Assembly: GCF_947507565.1 (NCBI RefSeq) | Contig: NC_089183.1 | Span: 3,224,001-3,288,000, forward strand | Source: Oscarella lobularis | Taxonomy: Eukaryota > Porifera > Homoscleromorpha > Homosclerophorida > Oscarellidae | Length of the DNA stretch: 64,000 nucleotides | Reading direction: 5' to 3' | Shown: piece by piece, positions 43,654-58,275 of the stretch | Layout of the letters: each line of letters opens with the position of its first letter | Numbering within the stretch: the first letter of the stretch is position 1 | Notes under the pieces: model-generated | What the model saw: only the letters and a program-made list of their open reading frames with translations | What the model was told of the DNA's origin: nothing | Database searches by the model: none | Program-made: the position numbers and the translations under genes

Positions 43654-44812
43654 TTAATTACTATCGAAACTATAGCGATCGAGAAAGCTAAACTGTCTCA
43701 TTTTTCTCCTAACTTTATCAATCAAAGTCTTATTCCATTTGACATTGTTGCGAGAGTGTGACGGCTTTGAGAATAAGAGACTGGCACAATCTCGCAGATA
43801 TCTCTCTGAACATTCAATCTTTAGATAGTCACACACACGTAAGAGCGTCGTTTTGGGGTTTGACAATAAATCCATGCTGTGAATATCCAATACCGTATTT
43901 AGAAGTCGAATTTCGTTTGTTTTTTCCACCAGACGAAAATAGTAGTCAATTTTCTTATTTAGTAAATCTACGTTATCCAATACCTTTCCCTAAATACAAT
44001 TAATTAATTAAATAAGAGGAAACTTGTTAATATTTCTCACTTCAATTATTCTTTTTCGCGTTCCTAATGAACGAATAGCAATTGTAGCAATATTATCATA
44101 AGGATTGCGTATGACGTGGAGAAAGCGTATAGGCACGTGCACAGCACGCCCCAAGTCTTCAACCCACGTAGAAGAATCTTTAGAAGTGAGAGCTTGAGTC
44201 GTAGATCCAGCCTGTTTGTCCCCAATCACCTAGGAAACCAAGAATACCTATCTAAAACTACATAGCTTCAAAAACCCTAAATAGTGACCTGATTTGATTA
44301 ATTCGATTAATTAATTAAATTATTGGTATCCGGTACAGTACCTGTATTGTTTTGTTGTAGCGTCCGTTCCATTGGTTGGGCACGTGATAGAGTAGCGCGC
44401 TTTCTCCGCGTATTTCGTGTCGTTTTCCCTTCGACGATGAAGCGAGTAGAGAATTGCCGAGCAATTTCGAAAATATATACGGTCGATTGTATTTCTGCGC
44501 ATGATCGGTCAGGTGAGGCCACACGTGGAAGAAATTGTATTCGTGCGCAAGAACGACGTGAGGATGAGCGTCGAGAAGCGTTCCGAGCAACGTAGAGCAG
44601 CTGCGCGGATAGCCGATGAAAAATAACATGGAACGAATGTGTTTGAATGCCGATAAATGCTCCGTTATGTTGACGTTCAACGCGGCGCCGCGTTTCGCCT
44701 CTTTCTTCGCTTTTATTCGTCGCCAGTTGGCGTCGCGTGGAAAGGTGAGTAGGAAGAAGCACGTTGCGACGATTAGAAGTGCTGCTAATACGACGGGCAA
44801 ACGCAACGGCAT
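43654..44812 (-). CDS. Golgi-type carbohydrate sulfotransferase-like protein, copy 1
   Basis: Starts MPLRLPVVLAALLIVATCFF, an N-terminal signal anchor (type II topology). Exon 1 carries MLFFIGYPRSCSTLLGTLLD, a 5'-PSB-like PAPS-binding loop. A second exon has IGDKQAGSTTQ and RFLHVIRNPYDNIATIAI, a 3'-PB-like motif (RNP.D). The last exon is helical (KTTLLRVCDYLKIECSERYL), ending YSFDSN. The arrangement fits a PAPS-dependent sulfotransferase; the acceptor sugar is unknown. Introns of about 50-80 bp lie near 44235-44330 and 43990-44035. A TATA-like ATATATATA (44848-44856) lies 36 bp upstream, inside the 61-bp gap to copy 2. Confidence 0.8.
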
Positions 44813-44847
44813 CGTGAGAACTATCAGGGCTTCGCGTCGGTTCCCGG

Positions 44848-44856
44848 ATATATATA
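44848..44856 (-). promoter_or_regulatory. TATA-like box of sulfotransferase copy 1
   Basis: ATATATATA lies between the stop codon of copy 2 (44874) and the ATG of copy 1 (44812). It implies that copy 1 has its own promoter despite the 61-bp spacing. Confidence 0.45.
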
Positions 44857-44873
44857 CGCACTGTGTATTTCTC

Positions 44874-45975
44874 TTAGTCACTCTCGAAACTATATCTCCT
44901 CAAAAAATCATACGGCCTCATTTTTATTTCAACTTCTTTTATTAGTGTTCTAGTCCACTTGACGTTCTTTCGTGACTGCGATGGCGTTTTGAATAGAAGA
45001 CTTGCGCAATCCCTTAGGTATTTTTCAGAACATTCGATTTTTAAATAGTTGCATATACGAAAGAGCGTCATTTTTGGCTTCAGCAATAAATCGATACTGT
45101 GAACGTCTAATGCGTTTTGCCGAAGTCGAATTTGATTAGCCTTTGAAACTAGGTGAAAATAATAGTTAATTTTTCGACTCAACAACTCTTCATCATCTAA
45201 TATTTTTTCCTATAAGAGATCACGTGATAAAGGGCTTTAATTTGCACAGGTGAACGTACATTGACGAGAAACTCTCTGCCTTGGTTTAAGGAACGAATAG
45301 CAATTGTTGCAATATTATCGTACGGGTTACGTATGACGTGAAGAAAGCGTATAGGCACTTTGACTACATTATGTAACTTCCATATCAATTTAGAAGACGC
45401 AAACCACGACGTGGAACCCGCTTTCTTATCCCCAATAACCTGAAACAAAAATCAATTAATTAATTAATTAATTAATTAATTAATTTCACTTGTATGGTTT
45501 CATTGTAGCGACCGTTCCACTGGTTTGGCACGTGATAGAACAGTCCCGCATCCGCGTCTCCCTTTGTCGGACTGCGTACGCCGCCTTTCGACGAGGCGAG
45601 TATGGAATTGCCGAGAAGCTGCGAGTAGATGTATTGGGGGCTCGATTTTTGCACGAGATCGGTCACGTGAGACCAAACGTTGAAGAAATTGTACTCGTGC
45701 GCGAGAACGATGTGCGGGTGAGCGTCGAGAAACGTTCCCAAGAGGGTCGAACAGCTGCGCGGATAGCCGACGAAGAAGAGCATGGAGCGAATGTGCTCGA
45801 AAGAGGCTCTATGCTGCGAAATGTTTACGGCGATTGCGGCGCCTTTTCGAGGCCATCGAGGCTTTGGACTAGGGCTGTTGTGACGCTTTTCCGGTGCAAA
45901 CGTTTTGATTAGAATATAGGCGGCTGTTAGAAGAATAAGGCAAAGAAAGCATACACGTAGAGTTTCCCACGGCAT
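44874..45975 (-). CDS. Golgi-type carbohydrate sulfotransferase-like protein, copy 2
   Basis: Tandem paralogue of the gene at 43654-44812 with the same three-exon structure. Signal anchor: TLRVCFLCLILLTAAYILI. PAPS loop: MLFFVGYPRSCSTLLGTFLD. Second exon: IGDKKAGSTSW and RFLHVIRNPYDNIATIAI. Last exon: KMTLFRICNYLKIECSEKYL, ending YSFESD. The motifs are complete, so both copies look functional. The first intron contains a long ATTA/TTAA microsatellite (about 45445-45485). The ATG at 45975 is chosen for the hydrophobic anchor that follows. Confidence 0.8.
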
Positions 45976-46353
45976 TGTTGAGACGGGAAACTCGTGAAGA
46001 GGTCCGGGACAGTGGAGACGTTGTAAAACGCCGAGATTTGGCCGAATAGAGCCCAACGCGACTTCTTGACTATGAATATGCGCCGACCTGCTATTAAAGA
46101 AGCTTTACGATCAGGTTCGAATCGCGTAGGTTGACGGAAAAGGCGAAAATCGAACGCGAAACGTCTAGGAGGCGTGGTTTCTCAAAAACGCTACGTTAAA
46201 GAACTGAAGAAGGCCTCGTCGAGCCGCTTCTCGACACGATAAAGAATCAAGAAAACGAAATGCATCGGATTAATATTATTTAATCCACGTTGTACCTTCG
46301 CTTGAATGAAGTGCGCATGAGTGAGTCAGTCACAAAATCGATTTAGCTTCACA

Positions 46354-47343
46354 ATGTTGCTCACCTCTTTTCTCCTCCTCCAAGGTACATGAAAAAAATT
46401 TCAAATAATTTTCTGATCTTCTATTTTTAGTTGCAATGTCTTGCATATCCATTTCCTCTTCGCTTCCGGAATCATCCGAACGAATTCGCTTCTCTCCATC
46501 GAATCGCACTCCACACTCAGGCCAAGTGGAAATTCGTCACAATTCCCAATGGGGAACAATTTGCGCGGACGAATGGGATCTTGACGACGCTCAAGTTTTC
46601 TGTCGTCAACTCGGTTACCCGTCAGCGGCGGAGGCGTCAAAAACAACAAACGGTCTCCTCACACCTAGCATTGACGTCACGTGGATGACCCACGTGGATT
46701 GCACGGGCTACGAACCAACAATCGAAGATTGCCTCTTTCCTGGCTGGGGTCAAATCGATTCCTGTCTAGATACATCTCAAAGCGCAACAGCAACATGCCG
46801 TAATAATTAATGATAATAACAATTAATAATTAATAATCTATTATTTATTTATTTTTTAGGTGTTTCTGATGATGAGGCGAGGGTTCGGCTTGTCGATGGG
46901 ACTTCGCCGAATGAAGGTCGCGTTGAGGTTTACGTCGATGGTGAGTGGGGAACGATTTGTGGCGATTCTTCTTGGGATATCAATTCGGCGGATGTGGTGT
47001 GCCATCAAGTGGGATTCCCCGACGCTTCCATTGTGGAACGCGACGCATATTTCGGCGAAGGTGTCGGGAGAATTGCTATGAGTCACGTGACGTGTTTTGG
47101 TGGAAATGCGGAAGTTGCCATACAGGAGTGCGGATATTCGAATTGGCGTCAAGCCGAGGCAGTTTGTGGACATGAGCAAGACGCTGGAGTCACGTGCCGT
47201 AAGATAAGAAAAAATAAATAAAGTTATTTAATTAATTGGATGTGTTTCTATAGGTAGTTGGTCTGATACGAATGAACCACGCCCTCCTTCTGGTAAGAGA
47301 AAAGAGGCATAGGGGAAACCATGGGCACTAAATGGGTCATATT

Positions 47344-47375
<32 letters not shown>

Positions 47376-48179
47376 TTTTGCCGTGGTTTCTCCCATAAAA
47401 AGTCTCACTTATGTATATGTCTTTTATATTAGATTTCTCTGGTGACGGTTTTCATGGTTAGTTAGTATTGATTAATTAATTAAATATTGACTTTTTCTCT
47501 AGATGTCAAAATCGTCGGCGGTTCGTCAGATATGGAAGGAATCGTCGTTGTTCTTCACAACGGCTATTGGCTTCCTATTTGTAAGAACCACTGGGACGAT
47601 AAAGATGCCCAAGTCATCTGCTCAGAATTGGGATACAGCAGGGAAAAGTCTCGCGCAACAAACGGGGATCAATACGGTAGGCTATCGGGTGGCTGGTCGA
47701 GTTATTGGATGGATAATGTCCAATGCGAGGGACACGAGACTCGGCTCGTCGATTGCCCATTCGACGGATGGGGCGTGCATTCTTGCAGCGCGACACGTGG
47801 CAGCGGCGAAGAAGCTGGCGTCGCGTGTGAATTCGATAGAGCAGATGGCGACGGACTTTCTCTCGGCTCTATAGTCGGAATTTCCGTCGGATGTACGTTG
47901 GCTGGAATCGCCGTCGTCGTCATGGTGATTATTGCGAAAGCGTGCCGTCCGACTCGCGCCGGATCGATGAATGTGGCGACGGGCGGAGAGAGAGGAATAC
48001 CGGTTAAAATCGAAATGACGAAAGGTGGGGCCCCCGTTACTAGGGCGACGGCACCCCCTTCCATTCCCCTTCCTCCTGAACCCGAATCCGTGGACAGACC
48101 CTATCAACTGTATCAAGCGCCTCCCTCCTATGACGTCGATGAACACGTCTACGATAACCCTGTTCCGAGACAAGCGTAG
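46354..48179 (+). CDS. Scavenger-receptor (SRCR) type I membrane protein
   Basis: Six exons: 46354-46384, 46431-about 46798, 46860-47198, 47254-47292, 47433-47456, 47503-48179. A short signal-like start (MLLTSFLLLQ) leads to SRCR 1 (QVEIRHNSQWGTICADEW, VFCRQLGYP), SRCR 2 (VEVYVDGEWGTICGD, VVCHQVGFPDA), two tiny linker exons (39 and 24 bp), SRCR 3 (VVVLHNGYWLPICKNHWDD, QVICSELGYSR), one transmembrane helix (GISVGCTLAGIAVVVMVII) and a cytoplasmic tail with PPSYDVDEHVYDNP, containing a PPxY WW ligand and a possible tyrosine-phosphorylation site. Family role: ligand or microbe recognition at the cell surface. Confidence 0.88.
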
Positions 48180-48469
48180 TTTCTTCAAAGAGTGACATAG
48201 AACAGACTATGGTCTAAGAACTAGAGCTAGAGTATACCCGTCCCCCTTCCAAAAAAAACCGTCGTACTGTCGAATGTATTACGTTTACACTTCTTTCAAC
48301 ACGCCAAAAACTTTGAATTTTTCCTCCCACAGACGAGTGACGTGTTTTCCCTACCGTAAGAATATCACAGCTGGACTTTAGAGAGACTCCCCCCTCCCCT
48401 CTCCTTACTTACCCCAATAGGCGGTCTGTTTATTTTGACACCGGTTCTACCAAACATAGAACCACAATG

Positions 48470-49215
48470 TCATCGTTTGAGAGCTCTTCTATCGAAAATG
48501 CTTACGATAAACCGTTCGTTTCGTCGGTGCACGACGAAATCGTCGCTCGTCGCGGTTTTCGACTCGCCTGCATCGATTTGAGGTATTGATGCGCTTCCAA
48601 TTGACGCTGGAGACTCGCAATCTGGAGCAAAACGATGCGTTATTCCTTCGAGGTTATCGTAGTGTACCTTTTGTTCTTGGGTGTGGCATTTCTCTTCGAG
48701 GCTTTGAATCAGCGTTTGCAATGCGATGTTTTCGTCCTTCAAAGTGCCATTCTTCTCTTCGAGTTCCCTCATCTCTCTCTTGATCGTTGCCGCGTCCACT
48801 TTTCGGACCACCTTGATGATTCGTTTCGTTTTCTTTACGCCGTTTTCCTCCGACGTCTCGCCGCCGACGGCTGTCGCGTCGTCGGAAGCGAAACTCGAAC
48901 ACGATTCGCTCACTTTGACCTAAGGAGTCAAGACGAGGCGCGTGCCGCGACACGCGTGTGTGCGCCCACGCAACATAGGCTCACTCTTTGCCTCGATGGC
49001 GAGGGCATTGGTGGAGGTTCTGGGCTGTCTGGAGTCTCGGGAGGATGTCCGTTCGTTGGCACGACGTCATTTTCGTCGTCAATTCCGTTCTCTGGAGCCG
49101 CAGGGACGATTCGCTTGATCTTTTTCTTCTTGACCACTGTTATGATTTTCTTCTTCTTCTTTTTAGGCTGCGCTGCGGCCGTTGTCGTCGTCGTCGTCGA
49201 TTCGTCGTCCAACAT
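48470..49215 (-). CDS. Small basic/coiled-coil protein (unrecognised)
   Basis: Two exons join in frame (…PSPSRQR, intron with GTGAGC donor, then VKVSESCSSF). The N part is Thr/Ala-rich and very basic (KKKKKKIITVVKKKKIKRIV), the middle repeats a similar motif (KKTKRIIKVVRKV), and a coiled coil follows (REMRELEEKNGTLKDENIAL). The tail is unstructured and ends RRALKR. No family recognised. The basic runs suggest a nuclear or RNA-associated protein (inference). ATG at 49215 (MLDDEST) is chosen; an upstream in-frame ATG at 49311 lies in low-quality sequence. Confidence 0.6.
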
Positions 49216-49794
49216 CCTAGAAAAAAGTCGCGAGAGAGCTCCCACGGGGCTATACTCTACTTGATTTCCATGCAAAGCAAACGAAACCCCTGTGGCAAAT
49301 GGCGCGCGCAAAAATATGCGCGATACAGTTTTATATGGGGAGTTTCTCGCTAAGAAACAACGCCCCAGTGTATGCAGCGAAGCGGGAGGGCGTCTCTGCT
49401 CACCTGTTCGTGTTGTTTAGACAGAACTGCGCTGCAGTTTCGAGAGGAGAGAGTCGCGGTGCGCAGATCAAGTCCTCAGGATCTAGGAATAAGCCACACC
49501 GATTGGTATGTGTATGCGTATACGATGGGATTCGATCGCTTATAAGCTAATTGCGGCAAACATTTTATGGGGCTGGGAAATCGACGCCGCCCTCCCACTT
49601 TGTTGTGGGGCAAATCAAAACCGCCATGCACGCCACGCGGAGACCGTCGACGATCGCGCTTCATCTCGCGAAAAAACCCCCAAGCGATGCCCCATTTATT
49701 TCGATTCGACACACATTCCAACGAGAAACGCGACACGAACAACAGCCACACACATGCACGTACACATAGAGAGGCCGCCTAGAGGGAAAGTTTC
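49216..49794. other. Intergenic sequence
   Basis: No protein-like exon is seen. Several overlapping short open frames read through the same CG-rich stretch on both strands without consistent features. It probably holds the promoter of the coiled-coil gene and the 3' UTR of the acidic protein. Confidence 0.5.
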
Positions 49795-50187
49795 CTAAGC
49801 TTCGACAGCAGTGTTGGTCGTTTCTTCGCTCTCAGCTGCCTTCCCGCCGCCCTTTTTCTCCTCGCTGGACGGCGGCGGAGATGAAGACGCATCAGCGGCT
49901 TCGGCTGTTGTCGATTCTTCGCTTTTTTTCTTGTTCTCCGCCTTCGGCGCGTCGCCTTCGCTTTTGTCTTCTGACAGTGGCGGCGGCGCGGCGTCTTCTA
50001 CGGCGTCACCGCTTTCTTCGTCTAGTTTAACTCGCTTAGGGTCGCTCTGTTCGACTTTTTCCGGCTCCGGCGCCTTCGTTTTCTCGCCCTGATCCGTTTT
50101 CGGGGGATCGGTCGTTTCTGTGGCGACGGGAGACGCCGTTTTCGGCTCTGTTTCGGTCTTAGCGGACGATTCGCTCGACTCGGACAT
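49795..50187 (-). CDS. Acidic, disordered nuclear-type protein
   Basis: Intronless 130-residue frame from MSESSESSAK. Rich in Glu, Ser, Lys, Pro and Ala with no hydrophobic core. DPKRVKLDEE closely resembles the c-Myc-type nuclear localisation signal (KRVKLD). Composition recalls prothymosin- or chromatin-associated acidic proteins, but there is no family motif. It is divergent to GCC1, with 384 bp between starts. Confidence 0.6.
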   Translation of the reverse strand: MSESSESSAKTETEPKTASPVATETTDPPKTDQGEKTKAPEPEKVEQSDPKRVKLDEESGDAVEDAAPPPLSEDKSEGDAPKAENKKKSEESTTAEAADASSSPPPSSEEKKGGGKAAESEETTNTAVEA

Positions 50188-50571
50188 GATCCTAGATAGA
50201 TAGCGTAACGATGAAATCGAATGGTACAACGAAAACGATCGATTAGCGACGACGCTTCTCATTGGCTAGTCGGTCAGACTATTTTGACTTTGATTGGACG
50301 CGTGTGTTTGGCGCCAAAAAAAAGGTCTTTAGCACTGTGCTACATTCGATTGGACTCGCTTTTACAGTATTAGTCAGTCAGCGTACAGTAGTGTGTCGCA
50401 TGCCTCAGGTGTGGGCGGTGGCCCATCAATTTTATACGGGGCCATAGAGGTCGAGTGTTCTCCGAGTTCCACGCACGCGATCTCGTCACTTTTCGCTCGT
50501 TTTCTGCTGCGTGACAGATAGCTCGATCGAGTGCGCGCGTTCGATTGACGGGGGGCCCCCGACGAGGAACC

Positions 50572-53558
50572 ATGGATCGAGAAAAACGTTCGGAACTCGC
50601 AGCGACACTCGAAAGCCAACGCGAGCAAATCTCTCGCTACGAAACGCGTTTTCGCGGTACGCAGACCTCGTATATGAACCATCGAAGCATCGAATCGTTC
50701 TCTAGACGTAGTAAAAGCGTATAAAAGCGTTTTGAAGGAGAAAGAGGCTCTAGAATCGACAGTTCGAGCTCTGAGCGTTCAATCGAAGGAAGAAGGCGAT
50801 GACGAATCGGAAACGGAGTCCCAAAGCGGCGTTGCGGCTCTATCCGACGCTTTGGCGACTCTAACCGAAGAAAAATCGAAAATCGTTTCCGATTTTCAAG
50901 CGGATAAAAAAGAGATGCGAAATCAATTCGAAACGAATTTGCGCGAAGCGAAATCGGAGAAGGAACGCTTGGAGAAAATCGTCGAACGTTCGAAGGACGA
51001 AATCGAAGAATTAAAAAGTCGATTACGTCAACAGCAAATCGATTTGGAAGGAGAAATGAACGATCACGTGGCCATGTTGAGAGAATTGCAACAGGTACTC
51101 GCAACAGAACGAGACGAAAAAGAAGAAATGGAAACACAGGTTAATCAAATTAGATAATTTAATTAGTTAATTTAATTAGAGTTTTTCCCCAGTTGGAGGA
51201 TTTTCAAAGGCGAGTTATTTTGGCTGATAGCGAAGTGGAGGATTTGAAAGAGAAAACGGATGTTTTTAAATGTGAAATTAGTGTAAGATTAAATGTCACG
51301 TGATTTATCTCTGGACCAATTAAGGAATAGGAGTTAAAGAAGCGACTTCGTGCCGCCGAAACGCGAGCGAAAGAGTCGTCTCAACCTCAGCCTCTCGTAC
51401 TTCAAATGCAAAAGGAAATAGCTGATTTGAAGGCTTCACATGCCGTTGCTCTACTTGCGGAGCAACAGCGCGCAAATGAAATTGAGAAACAGTTGCAAAG
51501 AGCCAAGCAGGTGACCAGATTAATACATATTTATTTATTTATTTTTTGAGGTTTCTTTTTAGCGTGAAGAGGAACGTGTTTCTAGTTTGGAGAATCGCGT
51601 TTCTGAGCTTTCTGACGTCATTGGTGGGATAGAGAAATCGCGGGAAAATGACAGGGCTGTTATATTGTGAGTTGATTAATATATTGATTTATTGCTATCT
51701 GCTATTTTCTCTTTGGGAATTAGAAAATTAAAATCGAATCAATCTGAAAATGCAGCGCTAAAAGCGGACGATAATCGGCAAATTTCACAGCTAAAAGTAA
51801 GTCTAAGGATTTTTAATTAAGAGGCGATAGTTATTGATTTTTTAGGGTTTATTAGCTGAAGCGAATTCTAAAGTGGAACGACTTTTTTCTGAGAAAGAGA
51901 GTCGCGTTATTAATAATGAAACGGGTTTGGATCAAAGTGAAATAGTGAGTCGATAAATAGTTCTCTTTAATTAATTTTATGACGTATTTTTTGTATAGGA
52001 CTATAAAAGAGAGTATGAACGTCTTCAGGACGAAATGTATCAACTTAAGCGAAGAGCGACTGACGCGAAAGTTAATAAAAATAAAAATTGAAATATTAAT
52101 TAACGTTCTCTATTTTTCTAGTCTCTGGGAAAGAGTAGCAACATTGAACGACTGCTCAAAGAGAGAGAAGATCTTCAACATCAAATTAATTCCTTGACGA
52201 CTCTCAATCAACAAAAGGAAGAAGCATACAGAAAAGAGGTAGGCTCCATACTTATTTTCATTTTTATTTCTTATTTATTTCTATTTCATTTCTATTTCTA
52301 TTTTATTTTTATTTCTATTTTATTTTTATTTTATTTTTATTTCATTTTTATTTCTATTTTTTTATTTTATTTCTATTTCTATTTCATTTTTATTTCTATT
52401 TTTTATTTTTATTTTTACATTTCTATTTTATTTTTATTTCTATTTCATTTTTATTTCCATTTTATTTTTATTTCTATTTCATTTCTATTTCTATTTTATT
52501 TCTATTTTATTTCTGTTCCACAGATTGTCGAACTTCATGAGGAGCGACAACTTCTTCAGCGAAAACACGTCGAAGCGTTGGACATCGCCGAGAAACGGTA
52601 TCAATCGTCGCTCTCCGATTTACAGCAGAGCGTTCAGAATACGCGCGAACGAACGCGCGTTCTTCTCGCCGACAAAGACTCAGAAATGCTCGAAATGAAA
52701 TCTCGTTTGCTGAGAAAGAGTTCGTCCTATTTGGATGACTGGGAACCGGAATTACCGAGCCCGGAGTTCGCTATAAATTGTGTTTTTATTTTTATTAATT
52801 TTTTTCTTGTAGTGCTCAAAGTCCATCGAAAATCATAAGCTATTCAGAATTATTGAAGAAAGCGCCTAACGTGAAAAGTCATCCTGGAAAAGTTAAACAG
52901 GTAAAATTGTATTTATTATTTTTAGTTTGAGTTTTTATTTTTTTCTATAGTTGGGTGCCGATGTTGCTGTTCGCGAGCTTCTATCTCTTCCCAAACTGGT
53001 TAGAAATAATTATTTTAATCGTTTTTTTTTTATTTATATGTGTTACTTCTTAGACGTCTCAGGCGGAGATGTCTTTGCTACATTACGCTGAGCAACAGTC
53101 GAAACGCGAGGCTGGGATGTGTGCGATGAGGAGAGAGAGATTGGAGCTTGAACAGGGTCTTAGAGATGCGTCAGAAAGGCAGGAAATAAGAAAACACGTC
53201 ACCTTGCTATTAGATCTATTTTTAGAGAGGATAAATACGTTGAACAATTGGCTTTGTTGAAGGAAGAGATTCGGAAACTGGAGAGGGACAGGTAGAGGAA
53301 TTAAATAGATTAATTTTATTATTTATTTGTGTCTAGGTCCAGAGAAACTGCTAATATGGAGTATTTGAAGAATGTTATTTACAAATTGCTTCTTTCTGAT
53401 CCGGCCACGCCCATTTATACGCAGCTGGTCAACGCCTTGGCGACAATACTTCATTTTAGTCCAGAGGAAGTGAGATATTAAGTATTTAACCTATTATATA
53501 GCCTATTATTTTAATAATGCAGATTAAACGACTAAAGAAACCGAAAGGCTGGTGGTGA
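50572..53558 (+). CDS. GCC1: GRIP and coiled-coil golgin (GCC1/GCC88)
   Basis: Start MDREKRSELAATLESQREQI, then DVVKAYKSVLKEKEALES as in GCC88, followed by long coiled coils across about 14 exons (e.g. MLRELQQVLATERDEKEEME, EERVSSLENRVSELSDVIGG). The C-terminal GRIP domain reads NMEYLKNVIYKLLLSD, QLVNALATILHFSPEEIKRL, ending KGWW. Family knowledge: GRIP binds Arl1-GTP at the trans-Golgi, and GCC88 tethers endosome-derived vesicles. The intron at about 52239-52524 is a long TATTT/TTTCTA simple repeat, the largest in the gene. Other introns are about 50-70 bp. Confidence 0.9.
52239..52524 (+). repeat. TATTT/TTTCTA simple-sequence repeat in a GCC1 intron
   Basis: About 260 bp of pyrimidine-rich pentamer/hexamer repeats (ATTTTTATTTCTATTTT type) fill this intron. 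The translation through it is meaningless (Phe/Ile/Tyr only), although it is accidentally open in one frame. Confidence 0.85.
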
Positions 53559-53823
53559 AAAATTTCTATTCGCGTAAGTCTATTTTGGAAGATTTATAAA
53601 TTTGATACAGATAATTACATACTCACGCGATGCATGAGTACGCAGGTGGGAAAGGTGGGCGTATATAATTGAATTTCGTTGAGATTGACCAATAGGAGGG
53701 CGTGCTTCGTCCACGTGACCGTGTGGCACACTCCTCGCGATTGACGCCTCGCAGTCGAAGGAGTAAAGACGTTCCTTTCGCCGATTTGTCGAGCCTTTGT
53801 TCCTATCGTCGATCGATCGTGCA

Positions 53824-57299
<3,476 letters not shown>

Positions 57300-57435
57300 G
57301 GAGGGGGAGAACTGTAGTCTGGCGTTAGCTATGTGCGCTAATGCTCGTTTTAGGTGTACGTTTGTCTGACACTTTTTGTTTTCTTTTGATGATGATGAAT
57401 GAATTGTGAATCCACGCGACCACGCCCACTTTTAC
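57300..57435 (+). other. 3' UTR / spacer after the LIM gene
   Basis: Short non-coding stretch between the LIM gene stop and the foldback element. No structure seen beyond normal spacer. Confidence 0.5.
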
Positions 57436-57443
57436 GATGCAAG

Positions 57444-58247
57444 CAGAGATTAAGTAGGAGAGGGATGTGTAACTCGCGCTATCACGTGACTTTTTCTGGT
57501 ACACACGTCTGTTGTCGCGGCATCCCGGATGCGATTCGACTCGTGAAGCGCGTGGCTGTACGAGGATTCGTTTAGAGCGACGGTTTCGTGCCTAAAGTAG
57601 AGCAATATCTTCGCTAACAAAGTAGGTTTGGTTATCAGCCCAAGCGGTCTTTTCGTAACGCGTAATTAGGCGGCTTCGCCGCACGCGCGTCAATGTGCAC
57701 CAAATTACTTGCACGGCTCACCTTGGATGTACATCCTAATGCAATCCAAGCGTGTTTTGATGTTAGGCGCATTGTTTAGAGCTGGTTTTAGTAGGATTGC
57801 AACAAAGATTTTGTAGCTTTGGTCAATCTGAGGCATTGTGACGTACCCATTGACACGCCTACTTATGCACCATCTATCTACAATCTTTGTTGCAATCCTA
57901 CTAAAACCAGCTCTAAACAATGCGCCTAACATTAAAACACGCTTGGATTGCATTAGGATGTACATCAAGGTGAGCCGTGCAAGTAATTTGGTGCACATTG
58001 ACGCGCGTGCGGCGAAGCCGCCTAATTACGCGTTACGAAAAGACCGCTTGGGCTGATAACCAAACCTAACTTTGTTAGCGAAGATATTGCTCTACTTTAG
58101 GCACGAAACCGTCGCTCTAAACGAATCCTCGTACAGCCACGCACTTCACGAGTCGAATCGCATCCGGGATGCCGCGACAACAGACGTGTGTACAGAAAAA
58201 GTCACGTGATAGCGCGAGTTACACATCCCTCTCCTACTTAATCTCTG
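57444..58247. mobile_element. Foldback (long terminal inverted repeat) element, hAT-like non-autonomous
   Basis: The left arm (57444-57810) and the right arm (about 57892-58247) are reverse complements over about 360 bp, with a few substitutions. They flank a unique loop of about 80 bp (including TGACGTACCCATTGACACGC). The ends read CAGAGATTAAGTAGGAGAGG and its complement. A direct repeat ATGCAAG (7 bp; GATGCAAG, 8 bp, if the end base is shared) flanks both sides. CAGAG ends and a 7-8-bp target duplication fit hAT-type MITEs. No transposase is encoded. A transcript would form a very long hairpin. Confidence 0.8.
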
Positions 58248-58275
58248 ATGCAAGTGTCTGCAAAAGCGCGCGCTA

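Noticed and set aside
48635-49264. 209-codon open frame on the plus strand
   Set aside because: It is antisense to the basic/coiled-coil gene, whose two exons join with good splice sites; the frame shadows its codon bias.
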